Source of the DNA: Rhodobacter sp. Har01
GTDB lineage: Bacteria; Pseudomonadota; Alphaproteobacteria; Rhodobacterales; Rhodobacteraceae
DNA: 64,000 nucleotides
Assembly: GCF_020564565.1 (NCBI RefSeq)
Contig: NZ_JAJCTD010000005.1
Location: 264,121-328,120 of the forward strand
Direction: 5' to 3'
In this document: piece after piece, positions 25,972-34,740 of the stretch
How positions within the stretch are numbered: position 1 is the stretch's first letter
Layout: each line of letters opens with the position of its first letter
Notes under the pieces: generated by a model
The model's database searches: none
What the model was told of the DNA's origin: nothing
Seen by the model: the letters and a program-made list of their open reading frames with translations, nothing else
Translations under genes and position numbers: made by a program

Positions 25972-27226
25972 TCTCGACCTCCCCATCCGGCTTGACCCAC
26001 CAGGTCTGGATGGCGTTGTTGTGGTAAACGTTGTTCACGCCGCGAATGGCGCGGAGCGCGTCCTTGGTGGGCTGGACATAGCCGGTCTCGTCGGTGCAGC
26101 GGGACATCAGGAACATCTCTGACCCATCCCAGTTCAGGTCGAAATGGAACCGGGTCAGCGCCTTGGCCTTGACCTCGCCCGACAGCCGCGCCGGAACCCA
26201 GGTGTTGCCGCCGTCAATCGAGACATCCACGGCGGTCACCTTGCCAAGGCCGCTCCAGGCCAGGCCGGTGATGACCAGCGGCCCGGCGCCGTGGCGGATG
26301 GGGGCCTGCGGGCTGGGCGAGGTGATCACCGACTTTGCGTCCATGATCCAGGTCCATTTCCGCGCCCGGCCGTCCGGCATCAGGTCGGTGTATTTCGAGG
26401 TCTCCTCGCGGCTTTCCACCGCCTGATCATAGACCCCGATGCGGCGCAACCACTTGATCCACATGTTGCCTTCGAAGCCCGGCACGACCAGCCGGACCGG
26501 GTAGCCATGTTCCTTGCGCAGCGCCTCGCCATTGGCGAAGAAGGCGACCATGACGTCGTCCAGCGCCTTTTCCAGCGGCATCGAGCGGCCGTTCGAGGAT
26601 GCGTCGGCGCCTTCGGCATAGATCCACTTGCCTTCGGGTTTCACCCCCGCCTCGGCCAGAAGGTCGCGCAGCATGACCCCGGTGTATTCCATGTTGTGGA
26701 TCATGCCCTGGGTGAACTGGCAGCCCTCAAGCTGCGCCCCGCCCCATTCCATGCCGCCATTGGCCGCGCATTCGCAGAAGGCGGTCAGGACGTGGCGGGG
26801 AAACCGGGTCAGGTCTTCGTAGGTGAAGACCAGCGGCGTTTCCACCAGGCCGTTGATCATCAGCCGGTAGTCGGGTTTTGACAGTTCGATGGCGCCCGAG
26901 TGGTGCCGTTCGAAAGCGCAGCCCTGCGGGGTGATGGTGCCTTCAAGCGCGTGGATCGGCGTGAAGTTGATCGACGAGGCGGTGCTTTCGGTCAGCCATT
27001 CGACGTTGCGGCGCACGACATGGGATTCGAATTCGATCGGCATCCCGTAGGGCGTGGCATCCACCGGGTCGCCGAAGGCCGAGGCCCAGGGCTGCACTTC
27101 GGTGATCAGCGGGTCGGGGTCGGCGGCGCGGGCCACGCTGGCGCCGGCCACCAGCCCCGCCCCGGCCAGCGCCGAGTGCCGCAGAAAGGCGCGGCGGGAG
27201 GGTCCGGTCTGCGGGTCGTCGGACAT
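25955..27226 (-). CDS. soxC: SoxC, molybdoprotein of sulfur dehydrogenase
   Basis: A 423-residue sulfite-oxidase-family molybdoenzyme; with SoxD it oxidises the SoxY-bound sulfane sulfur, yielding six electrons. It has a Tat leader (SRRAFLRHSALAGAGL), the molybdopterin region with the Mo-ligating Cys in FCECAANGGMEW, and the C-terminal dimerization domain with the DVSIDGG motif. Its requirement for molybdenum fits the modABC genes about 14 kb away in the same window. Confidence 0.95.
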   Translation of the reverse strand: MSDDPQTGPSRRAFLRHSALAGAGLVAGASVARAADPDPLITEVQPWASAFGDPVDATPYGMPIEFESHVVRRNVEWLTESTASSINFTPIHALEGTITPQGCAFERHHSGAIELSKPDYRLMINGLVETPLVFTYEDLTRFPRHVLTAFCECAANGGMEWGGAQLEGCQFTQGMIHNMEYTGVMLRDLLAEAGVKPEGKWIYAEGADASSNGRSMPLEKALDDVMVAFFANGEALRKEHGYPVRLVVPGFEGNMWIKWLRRIGVYDQAVESREETSKYTDLMPDGRARKWTWIMDAKSVITSPSPQAPIRHGAGPLVITGLAWSGLGKVTAVDVSIDGGNTWVPARLSGEVKAKALTRFHFDLNWDGSEMFLMSRCTDETGYVQPTKDALRAIRGVNNVYHNNAIQTWWVKPDGEVENVEIA

Positions 27227-27246
27227 TTACGAACGCTCCTTCGGTT

Positions 27247-28938
27247 TCATATCCCGGTCACGCGGACCGAGGTGTTCGGGTCAAGCCGGACGGTGCCCAG
27301 CTTGCGGACATGGGCTTCGACCACGTCCCAGATCTGCGGGCCTTCGGTGCCCTCGTTGACCGAGGCCCAGCCGGCGACGGTGTAGGACTTCGCCGCGTCG
27401 ATCGCCTCGCCGGTGCCGGACAGCGTCATCTCGGAGATGCGGTTGCCGATCGGCTGCGACACGTCGCAGGCAAAGCCCATGCCGCCGACGCGCACCATGT
27501 CGCCGCCCTGCTGATAGTAGGGGTCGGTGTTGAAGATGTTGTCGGCGACGTCTTCGAGGATGGTCTTGAGCATCTCGCCGGTCATTTCGGACCGGTAGAC
27601 CTGGCCGTAGGTCATCGAGGTGACGTTGTGGATGTCTTCGCGGGTGATGGCGTCGCCGGGCAGCAGCGACGGCCCCCAGCGCACGCCGGGCGACAGGGCG
27701 ATCTGGGCATCACGCTCGCTGCGGACGGCGTTGCATATCAGGTCATCCCAGGTGCCCTGGAAGTTGCCGCGGCGGTAAAGCAGGCTTTCGGTGCTGCCGA
27801 TCTGCTCTTCCAGTTGCGCCTTGAAGGGCGCGCGCTCGGCGTCGATCAGGGCCGACATTTCGGGGTCGGGCGTGATGACGTCGGCGAAGATCGGGATCAG
27901 CTTGTGGCGGAAGCCCATCATCCGCCCGTCGCGGACGTCGAGGTCCAGCCGGCTGACGAACTTGCCGTTCGAGCCGCTGGCGATCAGGATGGTATCGCCG
28001 ATGATCACCGGTTCGGGCACCGCGTCGTGGGTGTGGCCGGTCAGGATCACGTCGATGCCGGTGACGCGCGACACCATCTTGCGGTCAACGTCAAAGCCGT
28101 TGTGCGACAGGCAGACCACCAGATCGACGCCGTCGGCGCGGACCTCGTCCACCAGTTCCTGCATGCGCTCTTCACGGATACCGAACGAATATTCGGGAAA
28201 CATCCATTTCGGGTTGGCGATCGGCATGTAGGGGAAGGCCTGGCCGATGACGGCGACGCGCAGGCCGGCGGTTTCGAAGATCTTGTAGGGTTCGAAGGCG
28301 GGCTCGTCCCATTCGGCATCGAAGATGTTGGCGCCAAGGAAGGGGAACGGCAGCGTCTCGACGATTTCCTTCACCCGTTCGGTGCCAAGGGTCCATTCCC
28401 AGTGGCTGGTCATCGCCTGAACCCCCAGCAGGTTCATGGCGTTCACCATGTCCTGACCGCGGGTCAGCAGGCTGGTCATCGAGCCGTGCCAGGTGTCGCC
28501 GCCGTCCAGCAGAATGCTGTCGGGCCGGGCGGCGCGGATCGACTTGACCACGGTCGCCACCCGGTCAAGGCCGCCCATCTTGCCATAGGCGCGACCAAGG
28601 GCGGCGAAATCCTCATGCGTCAGGGCATAGGCTTCGGGGCTGCCGGGGGCGATGCCGAACATGTCAAGGAAGGCGCGGCCGACGACATGCGGCGGCACGC
28701 CCTTCGCCGCGCCGACGCCGATGTTCCATTCCGGCTCGCGGAACCAGACCGGTTTCAGTTGCGCATGCAGGTCGGTAATGTGGATCAGCGTGAGATTGCC
28801 GAAATCGTCGAACTGCAGCAGTTGATCTTGCGTCAGGGCCTGCTGGGCCGCCAGCCGCGACCAGGTGCCGAAGCCCGAGGCGCCGACGATGGCCGAGGCG
28901 GCAAGCGAGGCCTGCAGGAATTCGCGCCGGGTGATCAT
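27247..28938 (-). CDS. soxB: SoxB, thiosulfohydrolase
   Basis: A 563-residue periplasmic di-manganese hydrolase that releases sulfate from the SoxY-Cys-S-thiosulfonate. Tat leader TRREFLQASLAASAIVGASG; metallophosphoesterase motifs HITDLHAQ, LLDGGDTWHGS, and LTGHTHDAVP are intact, as is the 5'-nucleotidase C-terminal domain. The ATG at 28938 is preceded by AAGGAGA. Central enzyme and marker of the Sox pathway. Confidence 0.97.
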   Translation of the reverse strand: MITRREFLQASLAASAIVGASGFGTWSRLAAQQALTQDQLLQFDDFGNLTLIHITDLHAQLKPVWFREPEWNIGVGAAKGVPPHVVGRAFLDMFGIAPGSPEAYALTHEDFAALGRAYGKMGGLDRVATVVKSIRAARPDSILLDGGDTWHGSMTSLLTRGQDMVNAMNLLGVQAMTSHWEWTLGTERVKEIVETLPFPFLGANIFDAEWDEPAFEPYKIFETAGLRVAVIGQAFPYMPIANPKWMFPEYSFGIREERMQELVDEVRADGVDLVVCLSHNGFDVDRKMVSRVTGIDVILTGHTHDAVPEPVIIGDTILIASGSNGKFVSRLDLDVRDGRMMGFRHKLIPIFADVITPDPEMSALIDAERAPFKAQLEEQIGSTESLLYRRGNFQGTWDDLICNAVRSERDAQIALSPGVRWGPSLLPGDAITREDIHNVTSMTYGQVYRSEMTGEMLKTILEDVADNIFNTDPYYQQGGDMVRVGGMGFACDVSQPIGNRISEMTLSGTGEAIDAAKSYTVAGWASVNEGTEGPQIWDVVEAHVRKLGTVRLDPNTSVRVTGI

Positions 28939-29045
28939 CCGGGTCTCCTTGGCAAAGCGGGACAGGGCGACCGGACGCGCCGGCGCAGCGGGGTTGGGAA
29001 AGGACGAAGCTGCGGCCACCGGGGAGGACGGCGGCCGCAGGGGGC

Positions 29046-29909
29046 CTAGTGACGGACCGAGACGCCCTCGACCGTCAGGCCATTTCCGCGCGAGGCAACG
29101 TAAAGCTCCAGCGCCTTGAACTCGTCCGAGTTGGGCTTGAAGGTTTCGGCGCGGGTGTCGCGGACGCAGCCGACAAAGCGCTGCTGCGCCGTCAGGATGC
29201 CCGAATCCTTGAGCCGGTAGGCCGGGAAGCCGTTGATCTGGCCCTGGCTCAGGTGGTCGGCGCGGATCATCTTGCCCTGATACTGCTCATGGCACGAGGC
29301 GCAGGCCATTTCGAGCTGGCCGTAGCGGGTGTAGTAGATTTCCTTGCCCTTTTCCCAGAACGGTGCCGCCGCCCCGTCGATGGCGACGTTGACCGCCATG
29401 CCGCGCGACTGCATCGAGATCAGCGCCACGATGTCCTTCATCTTGTCGCCGGTCCAACCCCAGGCTTCGAGACCCATCCGTTCGGTCACGCACAGGTCGA
29501 TGTAGTTCTCGACCGTCATCAGCGCGCCGGTCTTTTCGTCCACCCGCGGCGTCACCGCGCGCAGGCCCGCCATGGTTTCCGGCCCCTGGTGGCAGCCCAT
29601 GCAGCTTTCGCCGTTCTTGCCCAGGGCCTTGTTCCAGGTGTCCAGGCCACGGTCCACGAAGACCATGCCGGGATTGTCGAAGTCGTCGCGCTGCAGATCG
29701 CGGGTCTCGTCCTCGCGATACAGCCAGCCCGAGTAGATGACCGCCATCTTGTCCTTGATGTGGTCGGGCGCCGGGGCGCTGGTGACGAACTCGATGGCGC
29801 CGTCATCGGTTTCGACCACCAGCTTGTCGTCGACCGGATCGGCGGAAGCCGCGCCCGAAAGGGCAAGGCCAAGGGCCAGAACGGCCCAGGATGTGACGCT
29901 GCGGTGCAT
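29046..29909 (-). CDS. soxA: SoxA, cytochrome c subunit of SoxAX
   Basis: A 287-residue periplasmic cytochrome that with SoxX oxidatively couples thiosulfate to SoxY. It has a signal peptide (VLALGLALSGAASA), two CxxCH sites (CMGCH and CASCH), so this is the diheme SoxA type, and the active-site Cys in VGCVRDTRAE that serves as persulfide heme ligand in Rhodovulum SoxA. The ATG at 29909 has GGAGGG upstream; ATG at 29930 is an alternative without one. Confidence 0.95.
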   Translation of the reverse strand: MHRSVTSWAVLALGLALSGAASADPVDDKLVVETDDGAIEFVTSAPAPDHIKDKMAVIYSGWLYREDETRDLQRDDFDNPGMVFVDRGLDTWNKALGKNGESCMGCHQGPETMAGLRAVTPRVDEKTGALMTVENYIDLCVTERMGLEAWGWTGDKMKDIVALISMQSRGMAVNVAIDGAAAPFWEKGKEIYYTRYGQLEMACASCHEQYQGKMIRADHLSQGQINGFPAYRLKDSGILTAQQRFVGCVRDTRAETFKPNSDEFKALELYVASRGNGLTVEGVSVRH

Positions 29910-29936
29910 GCCGTTCCCTCCCTCTGCCATGTCCGC

Positions 29937-30266
29937 TCAGGCGACTTCGATCGGCTTGGTGTCTTCGTAGACCGAGCCGTCGTCGTCATACCAGGTGAAC
30001 TTGAACTCGCCCGCCGCGTCGACACGCGCGTCGAATTCGAAGTAGGGGTTGGTCGACACGGCCGGGTCGATCGCCACGTCCACCACGTTCACGCCGTTCA
30101 ACTCGCAGGTGAAGCGGTTGATGATCGAGCGCGGGATCAGGTTGCCTTCGGCATCCTTGCGCTGGCCGGATTCCATCTTGTGGCTGATCAGCGCCTTGAT
30201 GGTGACGACTTCGCCGGCGGCGGCCGACTTCGGCACCTTCACGCGGGGTTTTGCATCATCTGCCAT
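29937..30266 (-). CDS. soxZ: SoxZ, sulfur carrier scaffold
   Basis: A 109-residue beta-sandwich protein that dimerises with SoxY. Typical segments are VKALISHKMESGQR-like sequence near residue 25, PRSIINRFTCELNG and FKFTWYDDDGSVYED. No signal peptide, as expected: SoxZ is exported by the Tat pathway together with SoxY. It lies between soxY and soxA. Confidence 0.95.
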   Translation of the reverse strand: MADDAKPRVKVPKSAAAGEVVTIKALISHKMESGQRKDAEGNLIPRSIINRFTCELNGVNVVDVAIDPAVSTNPYFEFDARVDAAGEFKFTWYDDDGSVYEDTKPIEVA

Positions 30267-30289
30267 GGGTTCTCTCCTGTTTCCTGACC

Positions 30290-30706
30290 TCAGCCGCCGC
30301 AGCCGCCGATGGTGACCTTGACGGTGGCCTGCGCCTGGACGATCGAGCCATCGGCCATCCTGGCCATGGCGATCACATCCTGGGTCTTGGCCAGGCGGAT
30401 GCGGGTGGCGGCGCGCTGGCTGCCCGCCGCGGGGCCGAAGGTGAAGGTGGCAACCGCCGGCTCGGGGTTGCCCGAGGCCAGCAGCATGATCGCCACGGCA
30501 CCCGGCGCATCCACCTCGACCGGCACGGTATTGCCGTTCTCGGCGATCTCGGGCGTGGTCAGGGTGATGCCGCCGGTGCCGGCAGCGGCGCCACCGGTGA
30601 AGGCGGAGGTCAGTTCTTCGACGGTGGCGGCAAGGCTGGCACCGGGCATCGCCACGGCCAGCCCCGACAGGGCCAGCCAGAGCGCTTCGCGTCTTGAAAG
30701 GGTCAT
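30290..30706 (-). CDS. soxY: SoxY, covalent sulfur carrier
   Basis: A 138-residue carrier of pathway intermediates with a Tat leader (LSRREALWLALSGLAVAMPG) and the C-terminal GGCGG motif whose Cys carries the sulfur substrate. The start at 30706 has GGAG six bases upstream; an in-frame ATG 12 bases earlier (30718) is possible. Acts in the periplasm as the SoxYZ heterodimer, passing through SoxAX, SoxB and SoxCD. Confidence 0.96.
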   Translation of the reverse strand: MTLSRREALWLALSGLAVAMPGASLAATVEELTSAFTGGAAAGTGGITLTTPEIAENGNTVPVEVDAPGAVAIMLLASGNPEPAVATFTFGPAAGSQRAATRIRLAKTQDVIAMARMADGSIVQAQATVKVTIGGCGG

Positions 30707-30734
30707 GTGCTTCTCCATCAGCTAGCGGGGCCTG

Positions 30735-31208
30735 TCACTGCTTCAGCGTGACCAGATAGGACAGGACGTCCTCGATCTGCTGCGCGGTCAGGATCGGCGG
30801 CAGGTCGCCTTCGGGCGCCTTGCCGGAATAGGCGGCACCGGGGCGGATGAAGCCCTCGGTCTTGTAGAAGGCCGGCATGAAGCTGGCCTCGAAGGTCATC
30901 TTCGAATTGACGAGGATGCCGCGCAGTTGCGCTTCGGTGTAGCGGCTGGCGGCGCCGTCCAGCGCCGGGCCGATGTTGCCCGGGAACTGGACATTCGGCA
31001 GCGCCGCGACGGTGTGGCAGGCCACGCAATTGCCCAGCGCGTTGGTGGTCATCACCTTCACGCCCTCTTCCGGGTTGCCCGGCGTGCCGGTCAGCGAAGC
31101 CTCGATGGCCCCCTCGACGAAGGACAGGTCCTTGGGCGCAATTTCACAGACAGCGGGCGACGCGGCGCACAAAGCCACCGCGGCAGCCAGCCAGGAACGG
31201 CTGGTCAT
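30735..31208 (-). CDS. soxX: SoxX, cytochrome c subunit of SoxAX
   Basis: A 157-residue monoheme c-type cytochrome with a signal peptide (WLAAAVALCAASPAVC), heme site CVACH near residue 62 and candidate Met ligand in ASFMPAFYK. First of the structural sox genes; a long AT-rich regulatory segment lies directly upstream of its ATG at 31208. Partner of SoxA. Confidence 0.95.
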   Translation of the reverse strand: MTSRSWLAAAVALCAASPAVCEIAPKDLSFVEGAIEASLTGTPGNPEEGVKVMTTNALGNCVACHTVAALPNVQFPGNIGPALDGAASRYTEAQLRGILVNSKMTFEASFMPAFYKTEGFIRPGAAYSGKAPEGDLPPILTAQQIEDVLSYLVTLKQ

Positions 31209-31276
31209 CGTGATCCTCCCTCAGTTCTCCCTGACCTTGACGATAAGCAAGGAGTCCCACCTCACGCAACATAAAT

Positions 31277-31306
31277 ATTAGCATCCGTGAATATTCCTAT
31301 GTTCAT
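31277..31306. promoter_or_regulatory. Candidate SoxR operator upstream of soxX
   Basis: In the soxW-soxX gap two elements occur, ATTAGCAT (31277-31284) and ATATTCCTATGTTCAT (31291-31306). The same two elements, one base different and closer together, occur between soxV and soxS. The local sequence is strikingly AT-rich. In Paracoccus pantotrophus SoxR binds the same two intergenic regions, so these are probable SoxR sites. Confidence 0.7.
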
Positions 31307-31340
31307 TTGTATAGCAAGGACTTGCCGGCGGCTGCTGCAG

Positions 31341-31907
31341 TCAGTTGCCGGCGTTCATCTGCTCGGCGACGAATTTCTGGAAGTTCTCGCCGGTGTCATA
31401 GCCGTGGTCGCGGACCCAGATCAGCAGCGCCTTGGTGGTGCCCTTGCCAAAGGCGCCGGGCATCATCGCGACGGCGGCGTCGGCGGCGGTCTGGCCCTCG
31501 GGCACGGTCTCGGGCAGGAAGATCAGGGTGGGCGTGAACATCACGCCCCAGCGCATCGCCATGTCCTTTTCGGTCAGCACGGTGCCGTCGAAATCGGTCA
31601 CCTCGACATCGCCGAAGAGGTTGAGCTGGACCACGAAGTAATGCTCGAGGATCAGCGCCTCGATGGCGGGATCGGGGAACACCTCTTCGTGCATCTTGGT
31701 GCAGTAGATGCAGCCGCGCTGTTCATAGGTCACCAGCAGGCGCTTGCCTTCCGCATTGGCCTCGGCCAGATCTTCGCGCAGGTCCTTGAAGGTTTCGCGC
31801 AGCCAGGCCGGCTTGTGCAGGCCGTCGTCGCCCAGGTCCACGGCAAGCGCGGGCGAGGCGGCCAAGGTCAAGGCCAGGGCGACGAAAAGGGTTTTCAGGC
31901 GGATCAT
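31341..31907 (-). CDS. soxW: SoxW, periplasmic thioredoxin
   Basis: A 188-residue thioredoxin-fold protein with a signal peptide (TLFVALALTLAASPALA) and the redox pair GCIYC (Cys66/Cys69), plus the cis-Pro loop MFTPTLIF. It receives electrons from SoxV and helps keep SoxYZ reactive. The ATG at 31907 has GGAG eight bases upstream; an earlier in-frame ATG at 31925 overlaps the soxV stop (ATGA) and could also be used. Confidence 0.92.
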   Translation of the reverse strand: MIRLKTLFVALALTLAASPALAVDLGDDGLHKPAWLRETFKDLREDLAEANAEGKRLLVTYEQRGCIYCTKMHEEVFPDPAIEALILEHYFVVQLNLFGDVEVTDFDGTVLTEKDMAMRWGVMFTPTLIFLPETVPEGQTAADAAVAMMPGAFGKGTTKALLIWVRDHGYDTGENFQKFVAEQMNAGN

Positions 31908-31921
31908 GGCAATGGCTCCGG

Positions 31922-32659
31922 TCATGTCAGGGTTGCGGACCAGTCGAAGGTCTGGATCAACCATTCGGCAATGAGGTTGACCGAGTTGGTGGCGATCAGG
32001 ATGCCGAAGACGATGAGCATCACCCCCATCGCCTTTTCGACATGGCCCATCAGCGCGCGGTGGCGGGCGACCCAGGCCAGGAACGGCCCGGCGAACAGCG
32101 CCGCCGCCACGAAGGGCAAGGTCATCGACAGGCCATAGACCAGAAGCAGCAGGCCGCCGCGCCACAGTTCTCCCATGCCGCTGGCGACCATCAGGATGGC
32201 GGCCAGGGCCGGGCCGACGCAGGGTGTCCAGCCAAAGCCGAAGGCCAGGCCCATGACATAGGCGCCGATCAGGGTGGTGGGCCGGGTTTCGGTCTGCACC
32301 CGCGCTTCGCGATACAGCAGGCCGATCTTCAGCACGCCCAGGAAATGCAGGCCGAAGACGATCAGCACGCCGCCGGCCACCCAGGACAGGGTGTCTTTCC
32401 ACTGCGCGAAGCTGCGCCCCAGCGCGGTGGCGCCGAGGCCCAGCAGAACGAAGATCGTCGTCACGCCAAGGGCAAACAGCACCGCCTGGATCACCAGACG
32501 GCCCCTGGCCCCCGGCGCGACGGTGCCGCCGTCGCGCAGTTCCTTGACCGTCAGACCGGCCATGTAGGACAGGTAGAACGGCACCATGGGCAGGATGCAG
32601 GGCGACAGGAACGACAACAGCCCCGCCAGCGCCGCGCCGCCAAAGCTGACGTCCAGCAT
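31922..32659 (-). CDS. soxV: SoxV, CcdA-type thiol-disulfide membrane transporter
   Basis: A 245-residue inner-membrane protein of the CcdA/DsbD-beta family with six hydrophobic helices. The two redox cysteines are in LSPCILPMVPF and GWTPCVGPALA. It transfers reductant from the cytoplasm to SoxW. The ATG at 32659 is preceded by GGGGAGAGG. Transcribed divergently from soxS. Confidence 0.93.
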   Translation of the reverse strand: MLDVSFGGAALAGLLSFLSPCILPMVPFYLSYMAGLTVKELRDGGTVAPGARGRLVIQAVLFALGVTTIFVLLGLGATALGRSFAQWKDTLSWVAGGVLIVFGLHFLGVLKIGLLYREARVQTETRPTTLIGAYVMGLAFGFGWTPCVGPALAAILMVASGMGELWRGGLLLLVYGLSMTLPFVAAALFAGPFLAWVARHRALMGHVEKAMGVMLIVFGILIATNSVNLIAEWLIQTFDWSATLT

Positions 32660-32707
32660 CGCCCCCTCTCCCCTTGAAGCGGTGCCTTGCCGAAGCGGCA
32701 AAGTTAC

Positions 32708-32729
32708 ATTAGCATATTTCTATGTTCAT
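32708..32729. promoter_or_regulatory. Candidate SoxR operator between soxV and soxS
   Basis: ATTAGCAT (32708-32715) overlapped by ATATTTCTATGTTCAT (32714-32729) in the 84-base divergent gap; it extends into a CATAT/ATATG dyad (32713-32732). It matches the pair upstream of soxX. This site can control both soxV-W and soxS-R-T. Confidence 0.7.
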
Positions 32730-32743
32730 ATGAGGCTGTCAAC

Positions 32744-33136
32744 ATGGCCTTTCGCTTTGCGGTTGCACTGGCGATCCTGCCCCTGGGGGTGACCGGCGCC
32801 GGCGCGGCCGGGCTGGAGCTGCTGATGTTCGAACAGCCCGGCTGCATCTACTGCGCCCGCTGGACCGAAGAGGTCGGCCCGGAATATCCCCTGACCGCCG
32901 AAGGCCGGGCCGCCCCGCTGCGCCGGCTGCAACTTCGCGACCCTCTGCCAGAGGGGCTGTCGATCGGCGCCCCGCCGGTGTTCACGCCAACCTTCGTGCT
33001 GGTCGCCGACGGGGTGGAAACCGGCCGGATCGAGGGCTATCCGGGCGAGGATTTCTTCTGGCCGCTGCTGGCCGACCTGATCGAAAAGGCGCCCCGGACG
33101 GCGCCCGGGGCGGCGCTTGATGCGGCCGCGGACTGA
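32744..33136 (+). CDS. soxS: SoxS, periplasmic thioredoxin-like protein
   Basis: A 130-residue thioredoxin-fold protein with a signal peptide (FAVALAILPLGVTGAGA) and the pair GCIYC (Cys34/Cys37). In Paracoccus SoxS reactivates SoxYZ by reducing inactive disulfide/sulfane forms. The start at 32744 places the signal peptide at the N-terminus; an in-frame codon at 32687 lies within the divergent regulatory region. First gene of soxS-soxR-soxT. Confidence 0.9.
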   Translation: MAFRFAVALAILPLGVTGAGAAGLELLMFEQPGCIYCARWTEEVGPEYPLTAEGRAAPLRRLQLRDPLPEGLSIGAPPVFTPTFVLVADGVETGRIEGYPGEDFFWPLLADLIEKAPRTAPGAALDAAAD

Positions 33137-33181
33137 GGTTTCGATTGCCGTCCGCCGCGGCAGGCGGCAAGAAGGGGCACG

Positions 33182-33559
33182 GTGCATCGGATCATGGAAT
33201 TGGCAGACCTCGGCAATCCGTTCGACACGACCGCCCCGCCCGCGGGGCTGGAAGCACTGGTCGACCGGGCCGAGGCGGCGTCGAACTTTCTCAAGGCGCT
33301 GGGCCATGACGGGCGGCTGACCATCCTGTGCCACCTGCTGCGCGCGCCGCACAGCGTGACCCAGCTGGAGAACCTGTTGTCGTCGCGCCAGGCGGTGGTC
33401 AGCCAGCAACTGGCGCGGCTGCGGCTGGAGGGGCTGGTCTCGGCCCGGCGCGAGGGTCAGACCATCATCTATTCGCTGCTTGACCCGAAGGTGGCAGAGA
33501 TGATCCGGTTGCTGTGCAGTCTCTATGGCGACCCGGCACAAGACCGGACGCAAGGCTGA
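33182..33559 (+). CDS. soxR: SoxR, ArsR-family sulfur-responsive repressor
   Basis: A 125-residue winged-helix repressor with an ArsR fold; the recognition helix is SSRQAVVSQQLARLRLEGL and the wing is RREGQTIIYSLLD. It has exactly two cysteines, Cys50 (TILCHLL) and Cys112 (LLCSLYG), fitting the cysteine pair that senses sulfane sulfur in characterised SoxR proteins. GTG at 33182 with GGGG four bases upstream is the annotated start; ATG at 33194 is possible. It should repress the sox operons until thiosulfate is present. Confidence 0.92.
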   Translation: MHRIMELADLGNPFDTTAPPAGLEALVDRAEAASNFLKALGHDGRLTILCHLLRAPHSVTQLENLLSSRQAVVSQQLARLRLEGLVSARREGQTIIYSLLDPKVAEMIRLLCSLYGDPAQDRTQG

Positions 33560-33604
33560 CCCGCCGCCGTTCGCAAGCGCGGCGGCAGACAGGAGGAGAG
33601 GACG

Positions 33605-34648
33605 ATGGACGGCTTGCCGATGGGCGTGCTGGCGGCGCTGGTCGGACTGATCGGCGGCGCAGTAATGGGACTGGCCGCGCGGCTGGGCGATTTCTGCACG
33701 CTGGGCGCATTGGAAAGCGCGGCCTATGGCCATGACCAGCGCCGGATGCGGCTGTGGGGAATCGTGCTGGGCGTGGCGATCCTGGGCACCCAGTTCGGCG
33801 CCATGGCCGGGCTGATCGACCTCGACGCGAGCTTCTACCATACGATCAGCTGGAACCCGATGGCCTCGATCCTGGGCGGGCTGGTCTTCGGCTACGGCAT
33901 GGCGCTGGCCGGCAACTGCGGCTTTGGCGCGCTGGTGCGCTTTGGCGGCGGCGACCTGCGGTCGATGGTGGTGGTGGTCGTGATGGGCATCTTCGGCTTT
34001 GTCGCGCTGTCGGGCCCGCTGGCCCCGCTGCGCCAGATGCTGTTCCCGCAGCCCGATGCCGCGGGGCCGCAGGGCATTGTGCACGACCTTGGTGCGTTCG
34101 GCATGCCGGCGTGGGCGGTGGTGACGGTCCTTGGCCTGGCCTGCCTGGGCGTGGCGCTGTCGCATTCCGGGCTGCGGCACAGCCCGAAGATGATCGCCTG
34201 GGGCGTGGCGGCGGGTCTTGCCGTGGTGTGGTGCTTTGCCGGCACCACCTGGGTCGCCGACCACAGCCTGAGCGAGGTCGCGGTCGAGGGCCCGTCATTC
34301 ACCGCGCCGGTCGGGCGCACGCTGATCTACCTGATGACTTCGACCGCGGGCGGCATCACCTTCTCGGTCGGCTCGGTGCTGGGGGTGATGCTGGGGGCAC
34401 TGATCGGCTCGATGATCCGCGGCCTGTTCCGCTGGGAGGCCTGCGAGGACCCGCGCGAACTGGGCCGGCAGGTCAGCGGCGCCGTGCTGATGGGCATCGG
34501 CGGCGTGGTCGCGATGGGCTGCTCGATCGGCCAGGGCGTGACCGCCTTCGCCGCCCTGGCCTGGTCGGGGCCGGTGACCCTGGTCGCCATCGTCCTGGGT
34601 GCCCTCCTGGGCCTGCGGCAACTGATCTCGGGCTTTCAGCCTGGCTGA
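33605..34648 (+). CDS. soxT: SoxT, YeeE/YedE-family transporter
   Basis: A 347-residue membrane protein with about nine helices and the three family cysteines in GDFCTLGA (Cys31), GNCGFGALV and MGCSIGQGVT. It follows soxR after 45 bases with AGGAGAGG before the ATG. YeeE-like SoxT proteins import thiosulfate for oxidation or pass the thiosulfate signal to SoxR; the soxR-soxT linkage favours a signalling role for this copy. Confidence 0.88.
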   Translation: MDGLPMGVLAALVGLIGGAVMGLAARLGDFCTLGALESAAYGHDQRRMRLWGIVLGVAILGTQFGAMAGLIDLDASFYHTISWNPMASILGGLVFGYGMALAGNCGFGALVRFGGGDLRSMVVVVVMGIFGFVALSGPLAPLRQMLFPQPDAAGPQGIVHDLGAFGMPAWAVVTVLGLACLGVALSHSGLRHSPKMIAWGVAAGLAVVWCFAGTTWVADHSLSEVAVEGPSFTAPVGRTLIYLMTSTAGGITFSVGSVLGVMLGALIGSMIRGLFRWEACEDPRELGRQVSGAVLMGIGGVVAMGCSIGQGVTAFAALAWSGPVTLVAIVLGALLGLRQLISGFQPG

Positions 34649-34740
34649 CCGCCGGCGCTGGCGGCGCTGGCAATGCGGCGGACTTCGTGTTCCTCTGAAA
34701 GCGCGCGCGGTCGGTGTCGCCGTGACGCCAGGAGGTGTCG

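Noticed and set aside
24169..25995. A 608-codon plus-strand frame
   Set aside because: Antisense to soxD and soxE, which have unmistakable heme motifs on the other strand.
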